A stretch of DNA of 9,781 bases from an uncultured beta proteobacterium (GCA_903933395.1 CAIZKA010000441.1:1-9781); one strand, 5' to 3'; positions 1 to 7,661 are shown, counted from the stretch's first letter. Numbers and translations: made by a program. The notes: generated by a model from the letters alone, not told the origin.

Positions 1-1305
1 GCATCGCTTGCCGCGATCGGACTGTCCGCTGCACTCACCACCCCGGCATTCGCTGCCGAAGAGCAGTTCTTCCCGTTGCTTGTTTATCGCACCGGCGCCT
101 ATGCGCCCAACGGCGCACCTTGGGCCAACGGCTTCCTTGACTACCTGAAGCTGACCAATGCCCGCGGGGGCGTCAATGGCGTCAAGATGATCTGGGAAGA
201 GTGCGAGACCGGCTACGCCACCGACCGTGGCGTCGAATGCTACGAGCGCCTGAAGGGCAAGCATGGCGGCGGGACCGCAGTGCAGCCCCTGTCCACCGGC
301 ATCACCTTCGCCCTGACCGAAAAGGCCCCGGTCGACAAGATTCCCGTAATCACCGCCGGCTACGGCCGCAGTGAATCCCAGGACGGCTCAGTATTCGGCT
401 GGAACTTCCCTCTGGTCGGAACCTACTGGATGGGTGCCGACGTGCTGGTGCAGCACATCGCCAAGAAAGAGGGCGGCGTCGACAAGCTGAAGGGCAAGAA
501 GTTCGCTCTCGTATATCACGACAGCCCCTACGGCAAGGAGCCGCTCGCCCTGCTGCAGGACCGCGCCACGATGCACGGCTTCGAGCTGTCCCTGCTGCCG
601 GTCGCCCATCCGGGCGTCGAGCAGAAGGCCACCTGGCTGCAGATTCGCCAGAACAAGCCCGACTATGTCTTCCTCTGGGGCTGGGGCGTGATGAACTCGA
701 CCTCGCTCAAGGAAGCCCAGGCTACCGGCTATCCGCGCGAAAAGATGTACGGAATCTGGTGGGCGGGTGCCGAGCCTGATGTCAAGGACGTCGGTGACGG
801 CGCCAAGGGCTACAACGCCCTGGCCATGCAGCATGGTGCCGAACAGGGTTCCAAGGTGGTCAAGGAAATTCTCGAGAAACTGCATGCCAAGGACCAGGGT
901 ACCGGTCCGAAGGAGGAAGTCGGCCAGGTGCTGTACATGCGCGGCCTGATTTCGGCCATGCTCGCGGTAGAAGGCGTGCGCGTAGCGCAGGAGCGTTATG
1001 GCAAGGGCAAGCGCATCACCGGCGAACAGATGCGCTGGGGCCTGGAGCACCTCAACCTCGACCAGAAGGCGCTGGATGCCATGGGCCTTGCCGGCGTGAT
1101 GCGCCCGGTGCAGACGTCCTGCCTCGACCACATGGGTTCGGCTTGGGCGCGTGTCCATACCTGGGACGGCAAGAAGTGGAATTTCACGTCCGACTGGTAT
1201 CAGGGCGACGAGAAGGTGCTGCGCCCGATGGTGATCAGTGCGGCGGGCAAGTATGCCGAAGAGAAGAAGATCGTGCGGCGCACCGCCGAAGACTGCAAGA
1301 AGTAA
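1..1305 (+). CDS. Branched-chain-amino-acid-type ABC transporter periplasmic binding protein (5' partial)
   Basis: The frame is open from base 1 and ends with TAA at 1303-1305, giving 434 visible residues; the true start is left of the window. The first visible residues are the end of a Sec signal peptide: a small hydrophobic stretch followed by PAFA|AEEQ, with likely signal peptidase I cleavage after visible residue 18. A TTG at 76 gives a shorter frame but lies past the cleavage site, so it is not the start. The mature part resembles the Leu/Ile/Val-type type I binding fold (Peripla_BP_6 family): a YRTGAYAPNGAPWANGF segment near the mature N-terminus, LVYHDSPYGKE at the middle, and VFLWGWGVMNSTSLKEA in the second lobe. 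Four cysteines (visible residues 68, 80, 374, 432) could form disulfides in the periplasm. Its role would be to deliver ligand to a LivH/LivM-type permease, presumably encoded upstream. The linked CoA ligase hints at an aromatic or other carboxylic acid as ligand, but specificity cannot be read from the sequence. Confidence 0.9.
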   Translation, partial: ASLAAIGLSAALTTPAFAAEEQFFPLLVYRTGAYAPNGAPWANGFLDYLKLTNARGGVNGVKMIWEECETGYATDRGVECYERLKGKHGGGTAVQPLSTGITFALTEKAPVDKIPVITAGYGRSESQDGSVFGWNFPLVGTYWMGADVLVQHIAKKEGGVDKLKGKKFALVYHDSPYGKEPLALLQDRATMHGFELSLLPVAHPGVEQKATWLQIRQNKPDYVFLWGWGVMNSTSLKEAQATGYPREKMYGIWWAGAEPDVKDVGDGAKGYNALAMQHGAEQGSKVVKEILEKLHAKDQGTGPKEEVGQVLYMRGLISAMLAVEGVRVAQERYGKGKRITGEQMRWGLEHLNLDQKALDAMGLAGVMRPVQTSCLDHMGSAWARVHTWDGKKWNFTSDWYQGDEKVLRPMVISAAGKYAEEKKIVRRTAEDCKK

Positions 1306-1329
1306 CGGGGATGTGACGTAAAGGGCCTC

Positions 1330-1358
1330 CCGGACGGGGCGTGGTTTGCCCCGTCCGG
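1330..1358 (+). promoter_or_regulatory. Strong GC hairpin between binding-protein gene and livF
   Basis: Perfect 11-bp inverted repeat, CCGGACGGGGC (1330-1340) and GCCCCGTCCGG (1348-1358), with a 7-base loop GTGGTTT. It starts 24 bases after the binding-protein stop. No T-run follows it, so it does not look like a full intrinsic terminator. In ABC uptake operons such stem-loops often protect the 3' end of the binding-protein mRNA and partly reduce read-through, which lets the binding protein be made in excess over the ATPase. That role is inference here. Confidence 0.6.
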
Positions 1359-1398
1359 ATCCTGGCCTTGATCGGGCCTGCGTTTTGCGAAAGAACAC

Positions 1399-2211
1399 AT
1401 GACTACTGCCAACATACTTCTCAACGTCAATAGCATCGAGGTGATCTACAACCACGTGATCCTCGTGCTCAAGGGCGTTTCGCTGTCGGTGCCCCAAGGC
1501 AGCATCGTCGCCCTGCTGGGCGGCAACGGTGCCGGCAAGACCACCACCCTGCGCGCCGTGAGCAACCTTCTGCATGGCGAACGCGGTGAGGTGACCAAGG
1601 GTTCGATCGAATGCCGCGGCGAGCGCATCGAAGCGCTGACGCCGGCCGACCTGGTGAAGCGCGGCGTGGTACAGGTCATGGAAGGCCGGCATTGCTTCGG
1701 CCACCTGACCATCGAAGAGAACCTGATGACCGGCAGCTACACGCGTACCGACGGCAAGGCCGCCGTGGCGCAAACGCTGGAGAAGGTGTACAACTATTTC
1801 CCCCGCCTGAAGACGCGTCGCACCAGCCAGGCGGCCTACACCTCGGGTGGCGAGCAGCAGATGTGCGCCATCGGGCGCGCCCTGATGGCCAACCCGACCA
1901 TGGTGCTGCTCGACGAACCGTCGATGGGCCTCGCGCCCCAGATCGTCGACGAGGTATTCGGCATCGTCAAGGATCTCAACCAGCGGGAGAAGGTCACTTT
2001 CCTGCTGGCGGAACAAAACACCAACATGGCGCTGCGCTATGCCGACTTCGGCTACATCCTGGAGAACGGCCGCGTCGTGATGGAAGGCGCCGCGTCGGAA
2101 CTGGCCAACAACGAGGACGTCAAGGAGTTCTACCTCGGCATTTCCTCGGGGGAGCGCAAGAGCTTCCGCGAAGCCAAGCACTACCGCCGCCGCAAGCGCT
2201 GGCTCGCGTGA
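1399..2211 (+). CDS. livF: LivF-type ABC transporter ATP-binding protein
   Basis: 270-residue cytoplasmic ATPase that would power a branched-chain-type uptake transporter together with a LivG partner (not in view). All ABC motifs are visible in order: Walker A GGNGAGKT (41-48), Q-loop Q92, signature TSGGEQQ (148-154, a common LivF variant of LSGGQ), Walker B MVLLDE (168-173), D-loop SMGLAP (175-180), and the LivF-type AEQN (204-207) where many ABC proteins carry the switch histidine. MEGRHCFGHLTIEENL (94-109) is the typical LivF region after the Q-loop. The start is ATG 1399 with a weak purine-rich site (GAAAGA) upstream. It lies 93 bases after the binding-protein stop, the two being separated by a hairpin, and is probably in the same operon. 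Oddity: ordinary LivF ends near residue 235-245, but this one continues with a very basic tail (about 248-270, ending HYRRRKRWLA). Confidence 0.92.
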   Translation: MTTANILLNVNSIEVIYNHVILVLKGVSLSVPQGSIVALLGGNGAGKTTTLRAVSNLLHGERGEVTKGSIECRGERIEALTPADLVKRGVVQVMEGRHCFGHLTIEENLMTGSYTRTDGKAAVAQTLEKVYNYFPRLKTRRTSQAAYTSGGEQQMCAIGRALMANPTMVLLDEPSMGLAPQIVDEVFGIVKDLNQREKVTFLLAEQNTNMALRYADFGYILENGRVVMEGAASELANNEDVKEFYLGISSGERKSFREAKHYRRRKRWLA

Positions 2212-2230
2212 GGGCTGCGGATCACGCGGC

Positions 2231-2297
2231 GCGCTGCGGCGTTGCTCAAGGCCTCGTTTAGAGAAACTAAACGTCGGCCTTTCGCGCCTTGCATCGC
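2231..2297. repeat. Extended imperfect palindrome (REP-like candidate) upstream of the CoA ligase gene
   Basis: Nested inverted repeats fold around one centre. The core is CGTTTAG (2255-2261), loop AGAAA, CTAAACG (2267-2273). The next layer is AAGGCC (2248-2253) with GGCCTT (2276-2281). Outer layers are GGCG (2238-2241) with CGCC (2285-2288), and GCGCTGC (2231-2237) with GCATCGC (2291-2297, one mismatch). The whole could form a long bulged hairpin in RNA or a cruciform in DNA. The core is AT-richer than its surroundings. No second copy is visible in this window, so calling it a dispersed extragenic repeat is inference. It could also act as an mRNA stabiliser or attenuator between livF and the ligase gene. 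Confidence 0.5.
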
Positions 2298-2359
2298 TTG
2301 GTGCTCCACACCCCTCACCCGTTGCATCAAGCCCGGGCTTTGCGGCCTCACTCACCCTC

Positions 2360-2363
2360 GGAG
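2360..2363 (+). promoter_or_regulatory. Ribosome binding site deciding the ligase start
   Basis: GGAG sits 9 bases before ATG 2373. This supports that start over the in-frame ATG at 2289, which would add 28 residues of non-family-like sequence translated from the palindromic spacer. Confidence 0.6.
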
Positions 2364-2372
2364 CATCGTGAC

Positions 2373-3608
2373 ATGTCGAAGCATTTTGACGCCCTCGAAA
2401 CCCGCACCGCCGACGAACGAAAGTCGGCGCTGGCGACACGGCTGCCGCAGCAGATCGCGCATGCCAAGACCACTACTGCGTACTTCGCCGAGTCGCTGAA
2501 GAACGTCGATGCCGCCGCGATCACGTCGACGGCCGCCCTCGTTGCCTTGCCGGTAGTGCGCAAGAGCGACCTGATCGAATTGCAGAAGCAGCAGCGCCCT
2601 TTCGGCGGCCTGGCGGCATCGGGCTGGGGTCGCCTCGGGCGCGTGTTTTCCTCGCCCGGGCCGATCTACGAACCGGAAGGCCGCGTCGCGGATTACTGGC
2701 GCACGGCGCGCGCGCTGTATGCCGCCGGGTTTCGTTCCGGCGACCTGGTGCACAACAGTTTTTCCTACCACATGACGCCCGGCGCCTGGATACTCGAAGC
2801 CGGCGCGCATGCCTTGGGCTGCACGGTGTTTCCGGCCGGCGTCGGCCAGACCGAGCAGCAGGTGGCGGCGATGGCCGACCTCGCCCCGAACGGCTACGTC
2901 GGCACGCCGTCCTTTCTGCGCATCCTGTTGGAGAAGGCCGACGAACTCGGCATCAAGCTGCCGTCATTGACCAAGGCGCTGGTCTCGGGCGAAGCTTTCC
3001 TGCCACCGGTGCGGGATGCGCTGCTGGTGCGCGGGGTTGCCGGCTACCAGGCCTATGCCACGGCAGAACTTGGCGTCATCGCCTATGAAACCGAGGCGCG
3101 GCAGGGATTGGTGATTGACGAGGGCGTGATCGTCGAGATCGTGCGGCCCGGCACCGGCGATCCGGTGGCGGAGGGTGAAGTCGGTGAAGTGGTGGTGACC
3201 ACCTTCAATACCGACTACCCGCTGATCCGATTCGGGACCGGCGACCTGTCGGCCTTCCTGCCGGGGGGCTCGCCCTGCGGACGCACCAACATGCGCATCA
3301 AGGGCTGGATGGGCCGTGCTGACCAGACCACCAAGGTCAAGGGCATGTTCGTCCATCCGGAGCAGGTCGCCGCGGTGGTCAAGCGTCATCCCGGGATTGC
3401 CCGGGCGCGCCTGGTGGTGACGAATCCGGACAGTACGGACCAGATGACGCTGAGCTGCGAGGTCGGCGCCGTCGAAGCGGGCATGGAGGCGGCCATTGCC
3501 GACAGCGTGCGGGATATCACGAAGCTGCGTGCCGAAGTCAGTCTGGTGGCCGTCGGCAGCCTGCCGAATGACGGCAAGGTCATCGAAGACAGCCGGAAGT
3601 ACGACTGA
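2373..3608 (+). CDS. PaaK-like (phenylacetate-CoA ligase family) adenylate-forming enzyme
   Basis: 411 residues, cytoplasmic, of the AMP-forming acyl-CoA ligase superfamily near phenylacetate-CoA ligase: carboxylic acid + ATP + CoA to acyl-CoA + AMP + PPi. Family landmarks: GTPS (177-180), VSGEAFLPP (204-212), YATAELGVIAYE (228-239, the PaaK aromatic/AMP region), RFGTGDLS (286-293, ribose-binding Asp), GRADQTTKVKGMFVHPEQV (314-332, hinge to the C-terminal domain), and a C-terminal NDGK with candidate catalytic Lys402. The length fits PaaK (about 430). Oddity: where PaaK has a Ser/Thr/Gly-rich phosphate loop (SSGTTGKP type), this protein has SSPGPIYEP (93-101), lacking the Thr-Thr-Gly-Lys core. 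The start ATG has GGAG upstream. The gene follows livF after a 161-base spacer on the same strand and is probably in the transport operon, activating the imported acid. The substrate is unknown; phenylacetate-like acids are a guess from family and context. Confidence 0.82.
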   Translation: MSKHFDALETRTADERKSALATRLPQQIAHAKTTTAYFAESLKNVDAAAITSTAALVALPVVRKSDLIELQKQQRPFGGLAASGWGRLGRVFSSPGPIYEPEGRVADYWRTARALYAAGFRSGDLVHNSFSYHMTPGAWILEAGAHALGCTVFPAGVGQTEQQVAAMADLAPNGYVGTPSFLRILLEKADELGIKLPSLTKALVSGEAFLPPVRDALLVRGVAGYQAYATAELGVIAYETEARQGLVIDEGVIVEIVRPGTGDPVAEGEVGEVVVTTFNTDYPLIRFGTGDLSAFLPGGSPCGRTNMRIKGWMGRADQTTKVKGMFVHPEQVAAVVKRHPGIARARLVVTNPDSTDQMTLSCEVGAVEAGMEAAIADSVRDITKLRAEVSLVAVGSLPNDGKVIEDSRKYD

Positions 3609-3627
3609 ACCTTCTTCCGGCCCGGGC

Positions 3628-3660
3628 CGGCGCCTCGTTTCAGGTGCCGACCTCTTTTGC
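3628..3660 (+). terminator. Possible weak intrinsic terminator after the ligase gene
   Basis: A 7-bp stem, CGGCGCC (3628-3634) with GGTGCCG (3643-3649, one G-U pair), has an 8-base loop and is followed by ACCTCTTTTG, a short imperfect T-run. Just upstream lies a perfect 14-base palindrome, CCGGCCCGGGCCGG (3617-3630), that could compete for pairing. The position, 20 bases after the ligase stop and between two convergent genes, fits a terminator, but the T-run is poor. Confidence 0.35.
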
Positions 3661-3682
3661 CTGCAGCCGGCCCTGTGTTTTG

Positions 3683-4081
3683 CTACTTGGCCTTGCCGCC
3701 CGATTTCGGCGGCGTCGGCTCAGTCGCTGCGGGAGAGGCAGAAGACTCCGCGCCAGACGGCTGGCCGGCGTTTTGCATGAAATTCCACGGCCACAGTGCC
3801 GGATTGGCAAAGGGGTTGGCCTGGCCTTCCGGGCTGCTTCCCGACTGGCTGATGGCCTGCAGTGCCGACAGCGTCGCGCGCTGCATTTCAAGTCCCTGAA
3901 TGGTCATCTGCAGCATGCTGATGTTGTTCTTGAGCCAGCCTTCGACCGCCCTGAGGTCGGTAATGCGCTTCTCCAGCTCGTTGGTGTCCAGCGTCGGCGT
4001 TACCAGGCCGGGCAGGGGCATCCCGCTATTGCCCCACAGGGACTTCAGGAACTCCATCGGATCGGTCGGCGTTGTGCTCAT
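3683..4081 (-). CDS. phaM: PhaM-family polyhydroxyalkanoate granule regulatory protein
   Basis: 132 residues. Matches the PhaM pattern: N-terminal PMEFLKSLWGN (8-18), a Pro/Gly segment (MPLPGLVTPTL), then a helical, probably coiled-coil region with TNELEKRITDLRAVEGWLKNNISMLQMTIQGLEMQRATLSALQ (33-75). A low-complexity Ala/Ser/Pro tail ends in PKSGGKAK, whose Lys residues suit DNA binding. In Ralstonia eutropha, PhaM binds PHA synthase PhaC and DNA, activates the synthase, and helps number and partition granules; this is family knowledge, not shown here. The start is ATG at 4081, because GGGAG lies 8 bases upstream. An ATG two codons earlier (4087) sits only 2 bases from that site, and a TTG five codons earlier (4096) is unlikely. 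The gene is convergent with the ligase and 115 bases downstream of the oxidoreductase on the same strand. It probably has its own promoter. Confidence 0.85.
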   Translation of the reverse strand: MSTTPTDPMEFLKSLWGNSGMPLPGLVTPTLDTNELEKRITDLRAVEGWLKNNISMLQMTIQGLEMQRATLSALQAISQSGSSPEGQANPFANPALWPWNFMQNAGQPSGAESSASPAATEPTPPKSGGKAK

Positions 4082-4089
4082 GGTCATTG

Positions 4090-4094
4090 CTCCC
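4090..4094 (-). promoter_or_regulatory. Ribosome binding site deciding the phaM start
   Basis: On the minus strand GGGAG lies 8 bases before the ATG at 4081 and 2 bases before the in-frame ATG at 4087. Spacing favours the inner start. Confidence 0.55.
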
Positions 4095-4108
4095 AAGTTA
4101 ATCGATTG

Positions 4109-4138
4109 ATCTTACCGCAGTGCCGCCCCGTGCGCCAA
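4109..4138 (-). promoter_or_regulatory. Candidate sigma70 promoter of phaM
   Basis: On the minus strand, a -35-like TTGGCG (4138-4133) and a -10-like TAAGAT (4114-4109) are 18 bases apart, each matching consensus at four of six positions. Transcription would start about 20 bases before the phaM ribosome site. This suggests that phaM need not depend on read-through from the oxidoreductase gene. It was found by eye only. Confidence 0.4.
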
Positions 4139-4196
4139 AGCCATCCTGGCCTTCGCCGGGTTTTAAATGGCAGCGGGCCAATGTCGGTCTGCCGGC

Positions 4197-7100
4197 TCAG
4201 GCCAACCCCAGCCGCGTCTTCAACGCAGCCTGTTCGGGGCCTGCGGCATCGATGCTGCGCCGTTTGACATGACCGAAGCCGCGAATCTTCTCAGGTAGCC
4301 TGGCCAGCGCAATGGCGTCGATCAGTGTCGCCCGTTCCAGCTTCGGCAGCAAGGCGGCGAGATCCGCTTCATAGTCGGCCAGCAAGGCCCGCTCCAACCG
4401 CCGCTCTTCGCTGCGGCCGAAGACATCCCAGCGCGAGCCCCGATATCGGCGGGCCTTTGCCAGCCACTTGAACACCGTGAGCATCCAGGGGCCGAAAGCC
4501 ATTTTCTTCACCCTGCCGGTCGTCGGATCGGGACGCGCCAGGAGCGGCGGCGCCAGATGGAAACGCAGCGTGTAGTCGCCTTCGAAACCCTCGCTGATTT
4601 TCTGCACGAAGTCGGTTTCGGCATACAGCCGCGCCACTTCGTATTCATCCTTGATCGCCATCAGCTTGAACAGATTGTGCGCGACGGCTTCGGTCAGCTG
4701 CGAGGAATTGATGGCGGCTTCCGCGACGCGGACTTTCTCCACCTGCAGCCGGTAATGTTCGGCGTAGGCGGCATCCTGATAATCCGTGAGAAAGCTCTGG
4801 CGCCTGGCTATAACTTCGTCGAGAGTCGGCGCCGGCGGTACGGCGACTTGTGGCCGGGCGTAGGCAGTTACGGCGGCCGGATCGTGTGCCGCGCGCCGGC
4901 CCCAGAGAAAAGCGGCGCGACTCATCGCCACCGCCGTGCCGTTGAGTTCGATGGCGCGATCGATGGCCTCCCCGGATACCGGCACCATGCCCTGTTGCCA
5001 TGCGTAGCCGAGCAGGAACAGGTTGCCGGCGATCGAATCCCCGAGCAGGCGCAGGGCGAGATCCGAGGCCTGGATGAAATGCGCCGCGCCGCTGCCGACC
5101 GTTTCGCCGATCAGGGTCTGCATGCGTGCCAGCGGAAACTGCCAGTCCGGATTGCGCGTGAAGTCGGCCGTCGGGGTTTCCGCGCAATTCACCACCACGC
5201 GCGTGCGGCCGGTCTGCATGCGCGTCAGGGCGTCCGGCGAAGCGGTGACGATCATGTCGCCGCCGATGACCGCGTCGGCTTCACCGGTGGCCACGCGCAC
5301 GGCGTGAATTCCTTCGGGGTCATCGCAGATGCGCACGTGGGAAAACACCGCGCCGCCCTTTTGCGCCAGTCCCGTCATGTCGAGCACCGTGATGCCCTTG
5401 CCGTCGATATGCGCTGCCATGCCGATCAGTGCGCCGATGGTGACCACGCCGGTGCCGCCGACGCCGGTGACTAGTATCCCGTAGGGCTTTGCCGTTGATG
5501 CAAGAGTCGGCGCCGGCGGGACGCCGAATGAATCGCCGCCACCGGAACCGGCAAGACCGCGGCCCTTCTTCACACCACCGCCGAGAACTGAAACGAAGCT
5601 CGGACAAAAGCCGTTGGCGCAGGAGTAATCCTTGTTGCAGGCCGACTGGTCGATCGCGCGCTTGCGGCCGAATTCGGTTTCCAGCGGCACCACGGCGAGG
5701 CAGTTGGACTGCACGCCGCAGTCGCCGCAGCCTTCGCAGACGGCCTCGTTGATGAACAGCCGGCGCGGCGGATCGATCATCCTGCCGCGCTTCCTGCGGC
5801 GACGTTTTTCCGCTGCGCAGGTCTGGTCGTAGATGATGGCCGAAATACCGGGGCATTCGCGCATGTCGCGCTGTATGGCATCGAGTTCGTCGCGATGCCG
5901 GATCGGCACGCCGTGCGGCAGGTCCGGGTGGCCGTAAGCGCGCGGCGTGCCGTCGGTGACGACGACGACGTGATGCACACCTTCGGCATGCAGCTGGTAC
6001 GCGATCTGCGGCACCGAAAGATTGCCGTCATGAGGTTGGCCGCCGGTCATGGCGACGGCATCGTTGTAGAGGATCTTGTAGGTGAGGGTGACACCGGATG
6101 CCACCGCGGCGCGAATCGCCAGCGAGCCCGAGTGGAAGTAGGTGCCGTCGCCGAGGTTGACGAAGACATGGCGTTGTTCGGTGAAAGGGGCCTGGCCCAT
6201 CCAGGCGGCACCTTCGCCGCCCATATGTGAAAAGGTCGCCGTGGCGCGGTCCATCCACAGCACCATGAAATGACAGCCGATGCCGGCCAGCGCGCGTGAG
6301 CCCTCGGGCACCTTGGTCGAACTGTTGTGCGGGCAGCCCGGGCAGAAGTAAGGGGTTCGCGCGATAGGGATCACCGGCGAGGCTGAACGCTCCTTGGCCT
6401 CGATGATCGCCAACCGGTCGCGGATGCGCGGCGAGGTGAAATGGCGGCCGATGCGGTCGGCGATGACGCGGGCGATTTGCGCGGGAGAGAGTTCGCCGGA
6501 GGCCGCCAGCAGCCAGCGGCCGTTGGGCAATGCCCATTCACCCTGTTCGTCGAACTTGCCGATGACGCGCGGGCGCACGTCCTCGCGCCAGTTGTAGAGC
6601 TCCTCCTTCAACTGGTACTCGATCAGCTGGCGCTTTTCTTCGACCACCAGAATTTCTTCGAGACCTTCGGCAAAGCGCCGCACGCCGTCGGATTCGAGCG
6701 GCCAGACCATGCCGACCTTGTACAGCCGGATACCGATCTCGGCGGCGAGCTGGTCGTCGATGCCGAGATCGTCGAAGGCCTGGCGCACGTCGAGGTAGGA
6801 CTTGCCGGTGGTGATGATCCCGAGCCGCGGATTGGGCGAGTCGATCACGACCTGGTTCAGCCGGTTGGCGCGGCAATAGGCCAGCGCGGCATACAACTTG
6901 TGGTCGAGCAGCCGTGCTTCCTGCACCAGGCGGTCGTCGGGCCAGCGGATGTTGAGGCCGTCCGTCGGCAAGGCGTAATCGGTGGGCAGCACGATCCGTA
7001 CGCGGTCGGGCGAAACATCCACCGACGCCGAAGATTCGACGGTATCGGCGACGGCCTTGAAGCCCACCCAGCAACCCGAATAGCGGCTCATCGCCCAGCC

Positions 7101-7661
7101 GTGCAGGCCGAGGTCGAGATAGTCCTGGACGCCTGCCGGCACCAGCACCGGCATCATCGCCGCCTTGAAGGCATGTTCCGACTGGTGTGCCACGGTGGAT
7201 GAGCGCGCGGCGTGATCGTCGCCGGCCACGGCCAGTACGCCGCCGTGCTTCCAGGTGCCGGCGGAATTGGCGTGCTTGAATACGTCGCCGCAGCGATCGA
7301 CGCCCGGACCCTTGCCGTACCACATGCCGAAGACGCCGTCATGCTTCGCGCCGGGCGAAAGATTGACCTGCTGCGTTCCCCAAAGCGCCGTGGCGGCCAG
7401 GTCTTCATTGACGCCGGGCTGGAACACGACCCGGTTCTGGCCGAGATGCTGTTTCGCTTTCCACAGCGCCTGATCCAGGCCGCCCAAAGGGGAGCCGCGA
7501 TAGCCGGAAACATAGCCGGCGGTATTCAGACCGGCCAGGGCGTCGCGTTGGCGCTGCAGCAGCAGCAGCCTGACCAGTGCCTGGGTGCCGGTAAGGAACA
7601 CTCGGCCCTGGCTGAGGGCGTATTTGTCCTCAAGGGTGATGTTGCGCAGTGGCGCGTTCAT
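4197..7661 (-). CDS. Fused indolepyruvate ferredoxin oxidoreductase (2-oxoacid:acceptor oxidoreductase)
   Basis: 1154 residues, cytoplasmic. The family converts an aryl- or alkyl-2-oxoacid + CoA + oxidised ferredoxin to acyl-CoA + CO2 + reduced ferredoxin. Visible order: pyrimidine-binding domain (about 10-210, with GYVSGYRGSPLGG and NEDLAATALWGTQQ), CPGCPH (440-445) plus GIGC (C463) ahead of the thiamine diphosphate site GDGTYFHSG (504-512) with YNDAVAMTGGQ (532-542), and a cysteine-rich Fe-S region CEGCGDCGVQSNC (642-654) with CNKDYSCANGFC (675-686). A Gly-rich linker follows, then the gamma-type domain starting VTGVGGTGVVTIG (731-743) with LAQKGGAVFSHVRI (765-778), and a C-terminal extension rich in basic residues. 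This is the single-chain proteobacterial form of archaeal IorA plus IorB. The start, ATG 7661, overlaps the upstream dehydrogenase stop as ATGA and has no clear ribosome site, so translational coupling is likely. An open extension upstream to 7808 lies inside the dehydrogenase gene. The substrate (indolepyruvate, phenylpyruvate or a branched oxoacid) is not decided by sequence. Confidence 0.93.
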   Translation of the reverse strand: MNAPLRNITLEDKYALSQGRVFLTGTQALVRLLLLQRQRDALAGLNTAGYVSGYRGSPLGGLDQALWKAKQHLGQNRVVFQPGVNEDLAATALWGTQQVNLSPGAKHDGVFGMWYGKGPGVDRCGDVFKHANSAGTWKHGGVLAVAGDDHAARSSTVAHQSEHAFKAAMMPVLVPAGVQDYLDLGLHGWAMSRYSGCWVGFKAVADTVESSASVDVSPDRVRIVLPTDYALPTDGLNIRWPDDRLVQEARLLDHKLYAALAYCRANRLNQVVIDSPNPRLGIITTGKSYLDVRQAFDDLGIDDQLAAEIGIRLYKVGMVWPLESDGVRRFAEGLEEILVVEEKRQLIEYQLKEELYNWREDVRPRVIGKFDEQGEWALPNGRWLLAASGELSPAQIARVIADRIGRHFTSPRIRDRLAIIEAKERSASPVIPIARTPYFCPGCPHNSSTKVPEGSRALAGIGCHFMVLWMDRATATFSHMGGEGAAWMGQAPFTEQRHVFVNLGDGTYFHSGSLAIRAAVASGVTLTYKILYNDAVAMTGGQPHDGNLSVPQIAYQLHAEGVHHVVVVTDGTPRAYGHPDLPHGVPIRHRDELDAIQRDMRECPGISAIIYDQTCAAEKRRRRKRGRMIDPPRRLFINEAVCEGCGDCGVQSNCLAVVPLETEFGRKRAIDQSACNKDYSCANGFCPSFVSVLGGGVKKGRGLAGSGGGDSFGVPPAPTLASTAKPYGILVTGVGGTGVVTIGALIGMAAHIDGKGITVLDMTGLAQKGGAVFSHVRICDDPEGIHAVRVATGEADAVIGGDMIVTASPDALTRMQTGRTRVVVNCAETPTADFTRNPDWQFPLARMQTLIGETVGSGAAHFIQASDLALRLLGDSIAGNLFLLGYAWQQGMVPVSGEAIDRAIELNGTAVAMSRAAFLWGRRAAHDPAAVTAYARPQVAVPPAPTLDEVIARRQSFLTDYQDAAYAEHYRLQVEKVRVAEAAINSSQLTEAVAHNLFKLMAIKDEYEVARLYAETDFVQKISEGFEGDYTLRFHLAPPLLARPDPTTGRVKKMAFGPWMLTVFKWLAKARRYRGSRWDVFGRSEERRLERALLADYEADLAALLPKLERATLIDAIALARLPEKIRGFGHVKRRSIDAAGPEQAALKTRLGLA

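Noticed and set aside
2289..2372. Longer N-terminus (28 residues) for the ligase
   Set aside because: The extension is translated partly from the palindromic spacer and has no family character. GGAG at 2360-2363 fits ATG 2373.
388..2439. A 683-codon open frame on the minus strand opposite the binding-protein and livF genes
   Set aside because: It is antisense to two well-supported genes with clear family motifs. Its product is His/Arg/Ala/Leu-rich low-information sequence typical of the mirror frame in GC-rich DNA.
3617..3630. Perfect palindrome CCGGCCCGGGCCGG as an operator or terminator by itself
   Set aside because: It is pure GC, has no T-run, leaves almost no loop for a hairpin, and is of a type that arises by chance in GC-rich DNA. 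It is noted only as part of the convergent spacer.
4150..4196. Terminator after the oxidoreductase gene
   Set aside because: Only a 4-bp stem (TGGC/GCCA) near a TTTAAAA stretch is visible on the minus strand, which is too weak to call.
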